From the NCBI RefSeq assembly GCF_963082655.1, contig NC_081553.1, positions 48,190,389 through 48,254,388 of the forward strand: DNA of 64,000 bases, written 5' to 3'. This document shows, piece after piece, positions 45,061 through 56,479 of this stretch. Each line of letters begins with the position of its first letter. Position 1 is the stretch's first letter. The DNA is from Stomoxys calcitrans (Eukaryota > Arthropoda > Insecta > Diptera > Muscidae). The notes under the pieces were generated by a model, which was not told where the DNA came from, ran no database searches, and saw only the letters and a program-made list of their open reading frames with translations. A program made the position numbers and the translations under genes.

Positions 45061-46085
45061 AACAATGAATCCAGTAAAGTGGCAGTATTTATAATGTCAT
45101 TACAGCCCACTGACTTTGTTTTGCCGCCAACGATGCCGATGTGCCAGACTAGAAACAAGCAATAAACTCCTTTAACCCAAAAAAAAAAAGAAACGAAAAA
45201 AGAAAGGGGAACACGGAACAGGGGAATTTTTCTGGGCTTCTTTTATGAAACAGAAAAATAATTAAGTACTAAGAGAAACCACAACAATTGTACACAACTT
45301 ACCGTTGTTATGAAACGTTGCACAATGGGATGCAATCGAAAAAAAAAACTACTAAAAGGAATTTGAAATTTGAAAACGGATACTCGTACAGATACCTTGA
45401 TGATATTTGAAATCCCTTGAGACCTGCATAGATATTGTATACCTAAAGCAGACTTTGATGTCGTAATTTTTGTGCACTATCCGGCAAAAAATTTGTTAGA
45501 AATCGGACCAGAAAGGAAGATAAAGATGCCGAGGTGGCCAAATTTAGAGCCCTGTCAGGAGCCGCCCGCACCGCTTAGGGCCTTGAAAATGTGCTTTTGA
45601 TCTTGCTAACACCTCAGCTCTAACCATTTATAATTTCAAAGAGATATCTCTACCCGTTTTCAAACGCCAGATTTTTAGAATTTTTTTTCGATTCTATCCC
45701 ATGGTGCGTTGTATTACTTCTGTGCTATGTTCAATTCTGAGTAAAACTAAAGTGGGCTTTTGTGTGTGTGTGTATGCGTATGCGTGTGTGATTTGTATAG
45801 ATATTTGAAAATATACGAGGGCGGATTGAAAAAACGTTTGAAGAGGGCCCCTATAGAACATACGGTGGTAATCAAGAAAATATTATCTTCGAGATGGAGG
45901 GTAAGGGAATGTATTGAGGAAGAACCTAAGGATGTTCGAATTGGTGTTTCTAGTCCGATATAAAAGAAACTGAAAATTGCAGCCACTACAGTAGGATGGG
46001 GCTATATTCATTTTGAAGTTTATAACTTCCCACAGTGGGCCAACCGGTAAAAAAATTGGAAATAAGACAAACAAATTTTACACCA
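45061..46085. other. Mostly unique sequence, small GT microsatellite
   Basis: A (GT)n run lies at about 45759-45790 with GTATGC interruptions. 'atatacgagggcggattgaa' at 45811 looks like a DNA-transposon end but no partner is found. 'aggatggggctatattcatt' near 45993 is a scrap of a family-2 Helentron 5' end. No gene is recognised. Confidence 0.4.
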
Positions 46086-46089
46086 TGAT

Positions 46090-47892
46090 AAATAGCGAAC
46101 TGCTCAAATACAAACAGCATGCCTATGTCAAGGGAAGGTCAGTGGAGACTCCCCTGCACGAGATTGTGCATAAAATAGAAGAATCCTTCGATGCCAAAAC
46201 GCTCACATTGGCGGTTTGCATTGACATCGAGGGGACGTTTAACATTGGGTGGACCAACACTCTGATCCAATCCTTAGACCAGTACTGGGTGGACCAGGTC
46301 CTAAGAGACTGGATAAACCATATGCTAACTAATAGGTGGATAAATTGCGGGTTCCATGACATACAGGGTGGCTGATGAATATTGCTACAATGATGAATAT
46401 TGCTACATTTTTTTTTCGGTGTATGGAATACATTTTTCTTTTATTCATGTTAAATTAAATTATTAAATTAATTATTAAATTATTATTAATTAAATTAATT
46501 AATTAATTAATTAAATTAATTATTAAATTATTATTATTAAATAGAAAAAAAGTTATTACATTTTTTTTTGGTAGCGGCTTTCATCAGCCACCCTGTATAT
46601 ATAAGGGAGAAAGTGGCGGACGGCACAACACAGGTTCTATTTTATCGCCACTACTTTGGGTGACCACCATAAATGACCTTTTACGTGTGCTGACTGAAGA
46701 GGGATTTGAAAACCTCTACTACGCAAACGATGTTAAAATACTTTTAAAAGCTAAGAATCCGAAACAGCTATGCAGATGGGCCGAAAAGGTCTTGCATATG
46801 GCATATGACTGGGCTAGACCAAGGGGTCTCAATGTTAACCCAGAGGAAACTAAAACATGCCTGTTCACGAGGAAGGAAATGTGACGCATCACTTTTCCTC
46901 AACAAAACGATTTCGATAACTGACAAGGTCAAATACTTAGGAGTGATCTTGGATAGGAAACTTAATTGGAAGTGTCACATTCAGTTGCGTACTGAAAAGG
47001 CTCACAGATGTTGGTCACTATGGAGATGGGCCGTAGGCTCGAAACGGGGCCTGAATACGAGGATACTTACTTAAGCCTCAGTAGTTTGGTGGACTGCTAT
47101 GGAGAAAAAGTGCAACATAAGGACCATACAACAGGTTCTGGAACATGTTGTCTTGACATAGGCGCAGCGATGAGAACCACGCTCACTAGGGCACTGGAGA
47201 CTATTCTAGATATGCGACCCATTGACATACAGATTATGCGTGAGTCAGCTACTGCGGCTATGAGACGTAAAGCGATGGGAGAATGGATTGAGGATGTAAG
47301 CAGCTCATACCATCCCGTTATAATAGAGGTGACGAAAGGAAACCTGGAAGGAAGGTAAGAGTTTTGCGATCGGATACCTGAGACGACACTTGAGGTCGAG
47401 TGCGGGGCACTGCTTCCAACGGCACAGTCTTGGGCTAACGGAACCCCAAAATTACCATCGGGTAGTTCATGTTACACGGATGGATCTAAGCTAGAGAACA
47501 GAGTGGGCCTGGGAGTTTACATTGAGAGCCCAGGGACTGAGATCTGTTTTAGACTGCCTGACCATAATAAGATCCTGCAGGCGGAGATCCGGGCGATCAC
47601 GGAATGCGTGAAGTTGTGTGGTGCTAACGCAAGGACGTCGATTTTGAACATCTTTACTGACAGAAAAATTACCATAACGGCAATAACAACCAGGACGGTA
47701 AGGTCGCGAACAGTCTTACAGTGTAAGAAGGAGATTAACTCCTTTTTTGAAGATGCCACAATCTGCATCGTTTGGGTGCCGGGCCATTACGGAGTACGGT
47801 GGAATGAAAGAGCTAACGATTTGGCGGTGAAGGCTAGAGGACAGCCGTCAATAAACTTAGTTAACCCGAAGCCTTGTGGAACAGCGAGATAG
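46090..47892 (+). pseudogene. LOA/I-group-like non-LTR retrotransposon relic: RT palm, thumb and RNase H
   Basis: In shifted plus-strand frames: KQHAYVKGRSVETPLHEIVH, VCIDIEGTFN, then a 232-bp MITE, then SILSPLLWVTTINDLL, LYYANDVKIL, GLNVNPEETKTCLFTRK, KYLGVILDRKLNWK, and an RNase H domain with CYTDGSK, ILQAEIRAITE, NIFTD and VWVPGHYGVRWNERANDLA. The RT YADD is YAND, and the last RNase H Asp (NERAD) is Asn; both fit G-to-A changes. RNase H Asp, Glu and Asp are still present at about 47479, 47584 and 47659. At least three frameshifts. Confidence 0.85.
46364..46595. mobile_element. TA-flanked MITE inside RT relic
   Basis: 232 bp with 16-bp perfect TIRs CAGGGTGGCTGATGAA, flanked by TA (46362-46363, 46596-46597). 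The interior is (ATTAA)-rich with a short duplication 'tgatgaatattgctaca' at the left end. TA duplication and small size fit Tc1/mariner-type non-autonomous elements. It differs in sequence from the other two MITEs. Confidence 0.9.
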
Positions 47893-48034
47893 TCGGTAGG
47901 ACGGCGAAAATCTTATGGTTTGATCCGGATGGTAAGAGGTAGAGGCTATTACCGAAAGAAAGTAATAAGGAGGTTAGTATAGCTTTTGGTACCATAACGG
48001 GACACAGCACTACTAGTTCAGTTAAGGAAAATCA

Positions 48035-48450
48035 GTGCGCAAGTCATAGCAACAGCGAGAGCCATTGCCGTTGTCGTAGCGTTCGAAGCCATGAATACAA
48101 TTTCCAACAGATGAACAAAGTATTACGGAAGAAGTGTAATTCGACACAAACAGAATGTCTGTCATTGCACAAAAATACATACATTGGGAAAAAGTACAGC
48201 TAATAGACAGGGTTGTCGAGCGATGTTAATGTGGTAATTGAATCATAGATGCGTGTTCGCTATTAATACGATTCAACTACAACATACCAACGCACGGCCC
48301 TTAAAGCCACACCTAATATGATTGAAAAGTCTTCTAACCAAAGACGAAACGCGTCCCATAGTGGTTGGTGTGCGTTGCTATCTTTGGCTTTCATTTTCCA
48401 TTTGCGTCTGCGATCATTCAGCTCGTCTCGAAAGAGAAACAAAAAAAAAG
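48035..48450 (+). repeat. Unclassified A-tailed dispersed repeat (Rep-A), copy 2
   Basis: Shares 'gtgtaattcgacacaaacag', 'gtctgtcattgcacaaaaat', 'acattgggaaaaagtacagc', 'taatagacagggttgtcgag', 'tcccatagtggttggtgtg' and 'agagaaacaaaaaaaa' with copies 1 and 3. 'gtagcgttcgaagccatg' near the start resembles a polymerase III B box (GTTCGAAGCC), the best hint of a SINE origin. It has the ~40-bp segment missing from copy 1. Confidence 0.75.
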
Positions 48451-48557
48451 TTTAGACGTTGCTTTTTTAGTACTTAAAGCTCACAACAAGCCGATTACTG
48501 GCAAAAGTGTATGTCCATAGTTGCATGGGGCGGATTAATATCCGAACCTTCTTTTTG

Positions 48558-50371
48558 TACCCTCAACCATAGGATGGGGGTATATTAATCTAGTCATTCC
48601 GTTTGTAACACCTCGAAATATTCGTCTAAGACCCCATAAAGTCGTCGTTTTCTGTCGATGTTACCATGTCGGTCCGTCCGTCCGTCTGTCGAAATCACGA
48701 CAGCGGTGAACGCGTAAAGCTGGCCTCTTGAAATTTGGTACAGATACTTAACATTGATGTAGGTCGTTGAAGATTACAATTTGATTTCTTGAGCCCTAAC
48801 AAGCCGCAAATTTCCGATTTGGCTGAAATTTGCACCTAGGTGTCTGCTAGGAATTTCAACAACTGTGCCAAGTACGGTTTAAATTGGCCTATATCCTGAT
48901 ATAGCTCCCATATAAACCCATAAAAATACAATATGAGCCCCCGATTTAGCTGAAATTTTGTATGTAGTGTAATGTTACGATTTCCAACAACTTTGCCAAA
49001 TACGGTCCAAATCCGTCTATAACCTGATATAGCACCCATGTGAACCGGTCTCATCATCCGATCATCCTTGTTCGGTTCCTAAAAGCTTTAATTTTTGCTG
49101 GTTTGACAGAAGTTTTTCTTGATCGTCATGACATTTTAAGTTAGCAGTCCGTCTGTCCGTCCGTCTGTCGAAAGCACGCCAACATTCGAAGGAGTAAAGC
49201 TAGACGTTTGAAATTTGGTACAAATACTTCTTATTAGTGTAGGTCAGTTGGGATTGTAAATGGGCTAAATCGGTCTATGTTTTGATATAGCTGCCATATA
49301 AACCGATCTTGGGTCTTGACTTATTGAGCCACTAGTGGGTGCAATTTTCATCCAATTTGGCTAAAATTTTGCACAAAATGTTTGGTTATGACTTCCAACA
49401 GTTGTGTTAAATATGGCTTAAATCGGTCCATAACCTGATGTAGCTGCAATATATACCGAACCTGGGTCTTGACTTCTTGAGCCACTAGAGAGCGGAATTT
49501 TCGTCCAATTTGGCTAAAATTTTGCATAAAGTGTTTTGCTATGACTTCCAACAGTTGTGCTAAATATGGTTTAAGTCGGTCCATAACCTGATATAAATGC
49601 CATACATACCGATCTGGGATCTTGACTTCTTGAGTCACTAGAGGGCGCAATTTTCATCCAATTTGGTTTGCTATGACATCCAATAGTTGTGCTAAATATG
49701 GTTTCAATCGGTCCATAGCCTGATATAACCGCTATATATACGGATCTGGGATCTTGACTTGACAGTGAGTTGTGTTAGGCCCTTCAACATTCTTCTTCAC
49801 TTTGGCCCAGATCAGTTCAGATTTGGACATAGCTGCCATATAGACCGATCTCTCTATTTAAGGTTTTGGGCCCATAAAAGACGCATTTATTATTCGATTT
49901 CGTCGAAATTCCGGACAGTGAGTCAATTTGGGCCCTTCGTTAATCCTCTTCACTTTGGCCCAGATCAGTTCAGATTTGGATATAGCTGTCATATAGACCG
50001 ATCTCTCGATTTAATGTCTTGGTCCCATAAAAAGCACATTTATAATCCGATTTTGCTGAAATTTGACACAGTGACTTATGTTAGGCTTTTCGACATCCAT
50101 ATCGTATATGATTCAAATCGGTCTATATTTGTATAAAGCTACCAAAAAGGCCAATATTTTGTTTTACAAAATTGATCAATTACTTGTACTTGTACTTAGA
50201 CCACTCAATATCCGTGTCGAATTTGGTTCAAATCGGACCATATTTTAATAAATGCTGCTATAAATTATGCATTTTTCACCGGATTATAATGAAAGGTGGT
50301 TTACAAATATACCCGAGGTGTTGGGTATCCAAAGTTTGTCCCGGCCGAACTTTACGCCTATTTACTTGTTA
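48558..50371 (+). mobile_element. Composite Helentron: family 1 left, family 2 right
   Basis: 5' end 'tttgtaccctcaaccatagg', 'atgggggtatattaatctag', (GTCY)n 48668-48689. Family-1 units follow to about 49110. There a second, headless left-end block occurs ('ttcttgatcgtcatgacatt', (GTCY)n at about 49150-49170, 'cgaaagcacgccaacattcg') with more family-1 units. At 49757 the text jumps within 'gacttgacagtgagttgtg' to family-2 units. The 3' end is family-2 type: 'acccgaggtgttgggtatcc', 'aaagtttgtcccggccgaac', 'tttacgcctatttacttgtt' ending at about 50371. So one apparent element has a family-1 5' end and a family-2 3' end. Confidence 0.75.
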
Positions 50372-51865
50372 ACCCTAAATTCCAATGTTTCAGCGTGTGC
50401 CGTCATTTCCTGTGAAAACTGTTTTTCTTAAAACAAAAATTCAGTAAATTTTAGCTCTTAAAGGGCCAAATTAATATCAGATCCGCCTCTGGCTAATTCC
50501 AGATGGTACATATTGGCAGCACCACCATTATCACCACCCCACTGCCATCTTACCCATAAATGCCAACACCAACGTCACCTGGCCTGTCGTTCGCTATAAA
50601 GGAAACATCATAAAGGCGACCATAATGTTTTGTGGTCTGCTTCAGGCGAGTCATTCGTAAATTGAAGTGGCCGGTTTTTCTGGAAGTTATTAATTTCTTG
50701 GAAACCAGGTGTTACTTATTATTAAATTTATGAAATTATAGCTTGAAATAATCTATGACAATGTCCTACAACATCTTAAGTCGTAATAAACAGATGTTTC
50801 TGTCATGGTATGTGTCTGTTAAGATAACAAAGAAAGTTGAGGGGGGAATTTTGAATGGAAGGAGTTTTATTATGAAAATTTTTTATTGAAAAGTTGGGAA
50901 TTTCTGGCAGATATACAAACAGTTGTACAAAAAAAAAAGTGTGTATAATTTTGAAGAAATTGAAAATTTAAAAATTTTAGTGAATATGCTTTTTTTAACT
51001 CAGACCCCTTTGCTTAGCTCTCACATCTTTCCTTTCGCAAGGGTTAATGTATTTCAAATTTCTCTGCTTAGACATCGTTGCTACACATCAAATGTGGTCA
51101 ACTTTTTTTTAGATACACCAAACTTAAATTAAACTTTAATAACATGCCCATCATTAACTCAATGTCCCTTTAATTTTAAGTTTGATGGTTTCTTAATTTA
51201 AAACCTTCCAACTTGTCTATCCTCAAGTATTTTACATGAAACAACTCATAAAGCTCTCTGACATTGTAATGTCCTCTCTCATTACAAAAGTCATCTTTTT
51301 GAACCGCCCCTTGAAGTTGCGCTCCTAGCCTCCTGTACTTGACCATATATCTGCCATTACTACAAGACAAGGAAAGGCAAAAATGCCTGGTAACGTCTTC
51401 ATTGGGTTTTTGGAAAATATCACAGTTTTAAAACATTTGTGGCTTTTTTAATTAACTAAAAGGTTGTGGACGAACCATAAATAAGACCTTCCGTTAATTT
51501 TAGTGACAAGGGTTTTTACTGTACGCTTTGTGGCTGATAGCAGTCATGAAAAAATATGCTATGTAACGCATGCACGTTCCTATGATAATTTTGTTATATT
51601 TCACATAAATTTTCATAAAAGATTCACCAGGTTGACCATAAGAAAGCATTAAAGAGGGGCAAATATTCTTAAATATACCGAAATATGTACGTGCCACAAA
51701 CGTGCCTCAAGGTTGGTTTTAGATTTTAAATTTAAACAAATAAGGAAGTGGTAAAGACGGCTAATGCGGAACTTTTGACACCCAATACCATACTGGGTAA
51801 GCTGGCTATTTCGTTAAAATAAAGATTTGCTTATATCTAAAATATAAAATTTCAAAAAAAAAAAA
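50372..51865. other. Unique AT-rich sequence; possible RT C-terminal scrap
   Basis: No repeat family recognised in 50372-51170. On the minus strand at 51176-51410, 'CDIFQKPNEDV' followed by His and by 'ELFHVKYLRIDKL' faintly resembles the C-terminal Cys-His motif and tail of the 62.7-kb reverse transcriptase, but with too much decay to call. A G-free A/T stretch precedes the next Helentron. Confidence 0.35.
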
Positions 51866-54700
51866 ACAAGTACAAAGGCATTAAGTTCGGCCGGGCCAAA
51901 CTTTGGATACCCCCCACCTCGCGTAAATATGTAAATCCCCTTTCTTCACAATCTGGTGAAAATTGGATAACTTATGCACCCAAATTCGGCACGAACATTG
52001 AGTGGTCTAATAAAAATAAGTTACTGTCCAATTTTGTAGAACAAAATATTGGTCTTTTTGGCAGATATATCCAATTATTAAGCGATCTATGGCCTTCAGA
52101 CACTTTATAGGGAGATCGGTCTGTATGGCAGCTATATCTAAACAAACTCCGATATTAACCATGATTAGGTAATATGACGGGAGCCTTAAAAAAACCCATT
52201 GTTTTAAATTTCAGCGAAATCGGGTAATATATAAAGCTTTAATGGCCTTCAGACCCTTTATCGGGAGATCGGTCTATATGGCAGCTATATCTAAACAAAC
52301 TCCGATATGAACCATATTTAGGTTATATGACAGAGGCTCTATATAACCCACTGTTGCAAATTTCAGCAAAATCGAATGAAAAATAAAGCTTTTATGGCCT
52401 TCAGACCCTTTATCGGGAGATCGGTCTATATGGCAGCTATATCTAAATATGGACCGATCCAATCCATATATAGGTCAGATATCGGAAGGCTTAATATAAC
52501 CCACTGTTGAAAATTTCAGCGAAATCGAGTAATAAATAAAGCTTTTATGAGCTTCAGACCCTTTATCGGGAGATCTGTCTATATGGCAGCTATATCTAAA
52601 TATGGACCGATCAAATCCATATTCAGGTCAGATGTTGGGAGGCTTAAAATAACCCACTGCTACAAATTTCAGCGAAATCGGGTAATAATTAAAGCTTTTA
52701 TGGGCTTCAGACCCTTTATCGGGAGATCGGTCTATATGCCAGCTATATCTAAACAAAGTCCGATCTCAACCATATTTAAGTCAGATGTCAGGAGGCTTAA
52801 AGTAACCCATTGTTTTAAATTTCAGCGAAATCAGATGAAAAGTAAAGCTTTTATGGCCTTCAGACCCTTTATCTGGATATCGGTCTATATGGCAGCTATA
52901 TCTTAATATGAACCGATCTAATCTATATTTAGGTCAGATGTCGGGAGGCTTTAGATAACCCACTGTTGAAAATTTCAGCGAAATCGGGTAATAATTTAAG
53001 CTTTTATGGCCTTTAGACCCTTTATCGACAGATCGGTCTATATGGCAGCTATATCTAATTATAGTCCGATCTGTACCATATTTAAGTCGGATGTCGGGAG
53101 TCTTAAAATAACACACTGTTTTAAATTTCAGCGAAATCGAGTAATAAATAAAGCTTTTATGGTCTTCAGACCCTTTATCGGGAGATCGGTCTATATGGCA
53201 GCTATATCTAAATAATGTCCGATATCAACTATATTTAAATCAGATGTCGGGAGGCTTTAGATAACCCACTGTTGAAAATTTCAGCGAAATCGGGTAATAA
53301 TTTAAGCTTCTATGACCTTTAGACCCTTTATCGACAGATCGGCCTATATGGCAGCTATATCTAATTATAGTCCGATCTGTACCATATTAAGGTCGGATGT
53401 CGGGAATCTTAAAATAACACTTTGTTTTAAACTTCAGCGAAATCTGATGAAAAATAAAGCTTTTATGGGCTTCAGACCTTTTATCGGCAAATCGGTCTAT
53501 ATGGCAGCTATATCTTAATATGGACCGATCGAATCCATATTTAGGTCAGATATCAAGAGACCTAAAATAACCCACTGTTGCAAATTTCAGCGAAATCGGG
53601 TAATAATTAAAGCTTTTATGGCCTTCAGACTCCTTGTCGGGAGATCGGTCTATATGTCAGCTATATCTAAATATAGTCCGATCTGTACCGTATTCAAGTA
53701 GGATGTTGGGAAGCTTAAAACTGCGCACTGATCCAAATTTCAGCGAAATCGAATAAAAATTGAAGCTTTTATGGCCTTCAGACCCTTTATCGGGAGATCG
53801 GTCTATATGGCAGCTATATCTAAATAAAGTACGATCTGAACCATATTTAAGTCAGATGTTGGGAGGCTTAAAATAACCCATTGTTTTAAATTTCAGCGAA
53901 ATCTGATGAAAAATAAAGCTTTTATGGGCTTCAGACCTTTTATCGGCAAATCGGTCTATATGGCAGCTATATCTTAATATGGACCGATCTAATCCATATT
54001 TAGGTCAGATATCAAGAGACCTAAAATAACCCACTGTTGCAAATTTCAGCGAAATCGGGTAATAATTAGAGCTTTTATGGCCTTCAGACTCCTTGTCGGG
54101 AGATCGGTCTATATGGCAGCTATATCTAAATATGGACCGATCTAATCCATATTTGGGTCAGATATCGAGAGACTTAAAATAACCTATTGTTTTAAATTTT
54201 AGAGAAATCGGGTAATAAATAAAGCTTTTACGGTCTTCAGACACTTTTTCGGGAGATCGGTCTATATGGTAGCTATATCTAAATTTAGTCTGATTTGCAC
54301 CATATTTCGTTCAGTTGTCGGGAAGCCTTAGGCTACTCACTGTTTCAAATTTCAGCAAAATCGCATGGAAAATAAAGTTTTGTGGGCATTATACCCTTTA
54401 TCGGAAAATCGGTCTATATAGCAGCTATATCCAAATATGGTCCGATTTGGCCCGTTCAAGAACTTGAAGAGGGCATCAAAAAGACGTATCTGTGCCAAAT
54501 TTCAGCTCAATATCTTAATTTTTTAAGGCCCTAGAGTGGTTACAACAGACGGATGGGCAGACGGACAGATACACGGACATCGTTAAATCGTCTTAGAATT
54601 TCGGTCGGATCGGGTCGTGTCGGAAAGTGATATTCGATGTGTTGCAAAGGGAATGACAAAATGATTATACCCCCTATCCTACGGTGGTGGGTATACAAAT
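51866..54700 (-). mobile_element. Helentron/mini-me-like element, family 2 variant with regular 153-bp array, complete
   Basis: 3' end at the left: 'aacaagtacaaaggcattaa', 'gttcggccgggccaaacttt', 'ggataccccccacctcgcgt'. About sixteen units follow. Successive 'gggagatcggtctatatggc' sites are spaced almost exactly 153 bp (52568, 52721, 52874, 53027 and so on). Typical words are 'aataaagcttttatggcctt', 'cagaccctttatcgggagat' and 'ataacccactgttgaaaat'. The 5' block at the right has 'gacggatgggcagacggaca', 'acacggacatcgttaaatcg' and 'gtgttgcaaagggaatgaca', ending in 'tatcctacggtggtgggtat'. Local duplications occur (53460-53640 and 53930-54100 are near-identical). ~2.83 kb, the longest complete copy. 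Confidence 0.85.
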
Positions 54701-54802
54701 CCGTACATATTGTGGCAGTCATTAAGGAAATGGCTGTTGAAAAATTTGAGAAGATCGGTTGATAAATGCGTTTGGATGGGCCCTACAGAGAACAAGTAAA
54801 AG

Positions 54803-55217
54803 ATACAAGGAGCAGCGCCGTGGGCCGTAGCCGTCATCAGGCTTTCGAAATCATTAATACAACTTCCAACAGATTCAAAGAATCTTGTGCTTGCAATAAA
54901 GGTAGTGTAACTTGGGCAGACAGAATATTTGCCATTACACAAAAACACATGCATTGGGAAAAGTACAGTTATTAGACAGGGTTGATGAGCGTGGTTAATG
55001 TCGTATTTGTATGACAGACGTGTTTTCTTAATAAATAAGGCACAAGTACAACATACCAACGTACAGCCAGCCTTGAAGCCTTCACACTTAATATGGCTGA
55101 TGAGTAATTGTAAAATAAACTACGAAACGAGTCCTATAGTGATTGGTGTGTGTGTTGCGATCTCTGACTTTCCCTTTCCACTTGCAAAGAAAATCTCGAA
55201 AAAGAAACAAACAAAAA
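54803..55217 (+). repeat. Unclassified A-tailed dispersed repeat (Rep-A), copy 3
   Basis: 'gtagccgtcatcaggctttcgaa', 'aatacaacttccaacaga', 'gcattgggaaaagtacagtt', 'attagacagggttgatgagc', 'tacaacataccaacgtacag', 'cctatagtgattggtgtgtg', ending 'aaaaagaaacaaacaaaaaa'. The next Helentron's 3' end begins inside or just after the A-tail. Confidence 0.75.
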
Positions 55218-56110
55218 AAGTCGTTAAGTTTGGTCGGCCCGAACTTTGGATACTCACCACCTTGGGTATATTTGCAAACGACCTTTCCGGTGAAAAATGC
55301 ATAACTTATGCCCCCACTACAGCTATATCGAAATATGATCCCATTAGGACCAAACTCGGCACTGACATTGAGTGGTCTTATAATTACAACTCATTGTCCA
55401 ATTTTGTAGAACAAAATGTTGGTCTTTTAGGTAGCCATATCTAAATTTAGACCAATCTGAACCCAATACGACACGGATGTCGAAAAGCCTAACATAACTC
55501 ACTGTATCAAATTTCAGCGAAATCGGATTACAAATGCGCCTTTATGGGAACAAGACTTTAAACCGAGAGATCGGTCTATATGGCAGCTATATCCAAGTCT
55601 GAACCGATCTGGCCCAAATTGAAGAAAGATGTCAAAGGTCCTAACACAGCTCACTGTTCCAAATTACGACGAAATCGGACAATTAATGCGCCTTTTATGG
55701 ACCCATTCCCTTAAATCGAGAGATCGGTCTATATGGCAGCTATATTCAAATCTGAACCGATCAGAGCCGCATTGCAAAAAGATATCGAGTGGCCTAACAC
55801 AACTCATTGTCTCAAATTTCGGCGACATCAGACAGTAAATGCGCCTTTTATGAACCCAAAACCTTAAATCAAGAGATCGGTCTATATGGCAGCTTTATCC
55901 AAATCTGAACCGATCTGGGCCAAATGGAAGAAGGATGTCGAAAGACCTAGCACAACTCATGGTCCGAAATTTCAGTAAAATCCGATAAATCGAGAGATCG
56001 ATCTATCCGACAGCTATATCCAAATCTGAACCGATCTGGGCCATATTGAAGAAGGATGTCGAAGGGCCTAACACAACTCACCGTCCAACATTTCAGCAAA
56101 ATCGGATAAT
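55218..56110 (-). mobile_element. Helentron/mini-me-like element, family 2, 5' truncated
   Basis: Inverted 3' end: 'gtcgttaagtttggtcggcc', 'cgaactttggatactcacca', 'ccttgggtatatttgcaaac'. The GC-rich palindrome is mutated to TTTGGTCGGCCCGAA. Five to six units follow ('agagatcggtctatatggca', 'caaatttcggcgacatcaga', 'tgcgccttttatgaaccca'). It ends in mid-unit where SINE-1 is inserted at 56115. Confidence 0.75.
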
Positions 56111-56114
56111 AGAT

Positions 56115-56412
56115 ATGTAGGCCACCGTAGCGCAGAGGTTCGCATGTCTGCCTATGACGCAGAACGCCTGGGTTCGAATCCTGGCGAGACCATCAGACAA
56201 AAAATGTTCAGCAGTGGTTTTCCCCTCCTAATGCTGGCAACATTTGTGAGATACTATGCCATGTAAAACTTTTCTCCAAAGAGGTGTCGCTCTGCGGCAC
56301 GCCGTTCGGACTCGGCTATAAAAAGGAGGCCCCCTTATCATTGAGCTTTAACTTGAATCGGACTGCACTCATTGATATGTGAGAAATTTCCCCCTGTTGG
56401 AATGTTGATGGG
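56115..56412 (+). mobile_element. tRNA-derived SINE (SINE-1), best copy
   Basis: Head 'taggccaccgtagcgcagag' with A-box 'tagcgcagaggttcgcatg', anticodon-arm-like 'tctgcctatgacgcagaacg' and perfect B-box 'gggttcgaatcctggcg'. Body 'gtggttttcccctcctaatg', 'ctggcaacatttgtgagata', 'aagaggtgtcgctctgcggc', 'acgccgttcggactcggcta', 'cccttatcattgagctttaa', 'aatcggactgcactcattga'. Its 3' end is a short GTA/TAG-type run ('ttagtagtagtgtagtc'). The head could fold as a tRNA but is not a functional tRNA gene, because it continues into the SINE body. Confidence 0.88.
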
Positions 56413-56479
56413 AAATTTAGTAGTAGTGTAGTCACTCCAGTGAGTTCCGACAACAATGCAGCGTTTAAGATACAATTCT

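Noticed and set aside
45811..45960. DNA-transposon end 'tacgagggcggattgaaaaa'
   Set aside because: Resembles a mariner-type terminus but no matching inverted end or TA-flanked partner is found nearby.
51176..51410. Reverse transcriptase C-terminal fragment on the minus strand
   Set aside because: Only a weak CxxxxxPNEDVxxH-like resemblance; spacing of the Cys-His motif is wrong and no other RT motif adjoins it.
52547..53518. Series of 60-120 codon ORFs with MAAISKYGPI-like repeats (also 7.5, 19, 28.5-29.6 and 59-60 kb)
   Set aside because: The 153-bp unit is divisible by three, so stop-free units give repeating peptides. Stops occur at random in neighbouring units, and no element encodes a conserved protein.
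51866..54700. CRISPR array
   Set aside because: Units are contiguous with diverging sequence along their whole length; there are no unique spacers between constant repeats, and the organism is an animal.
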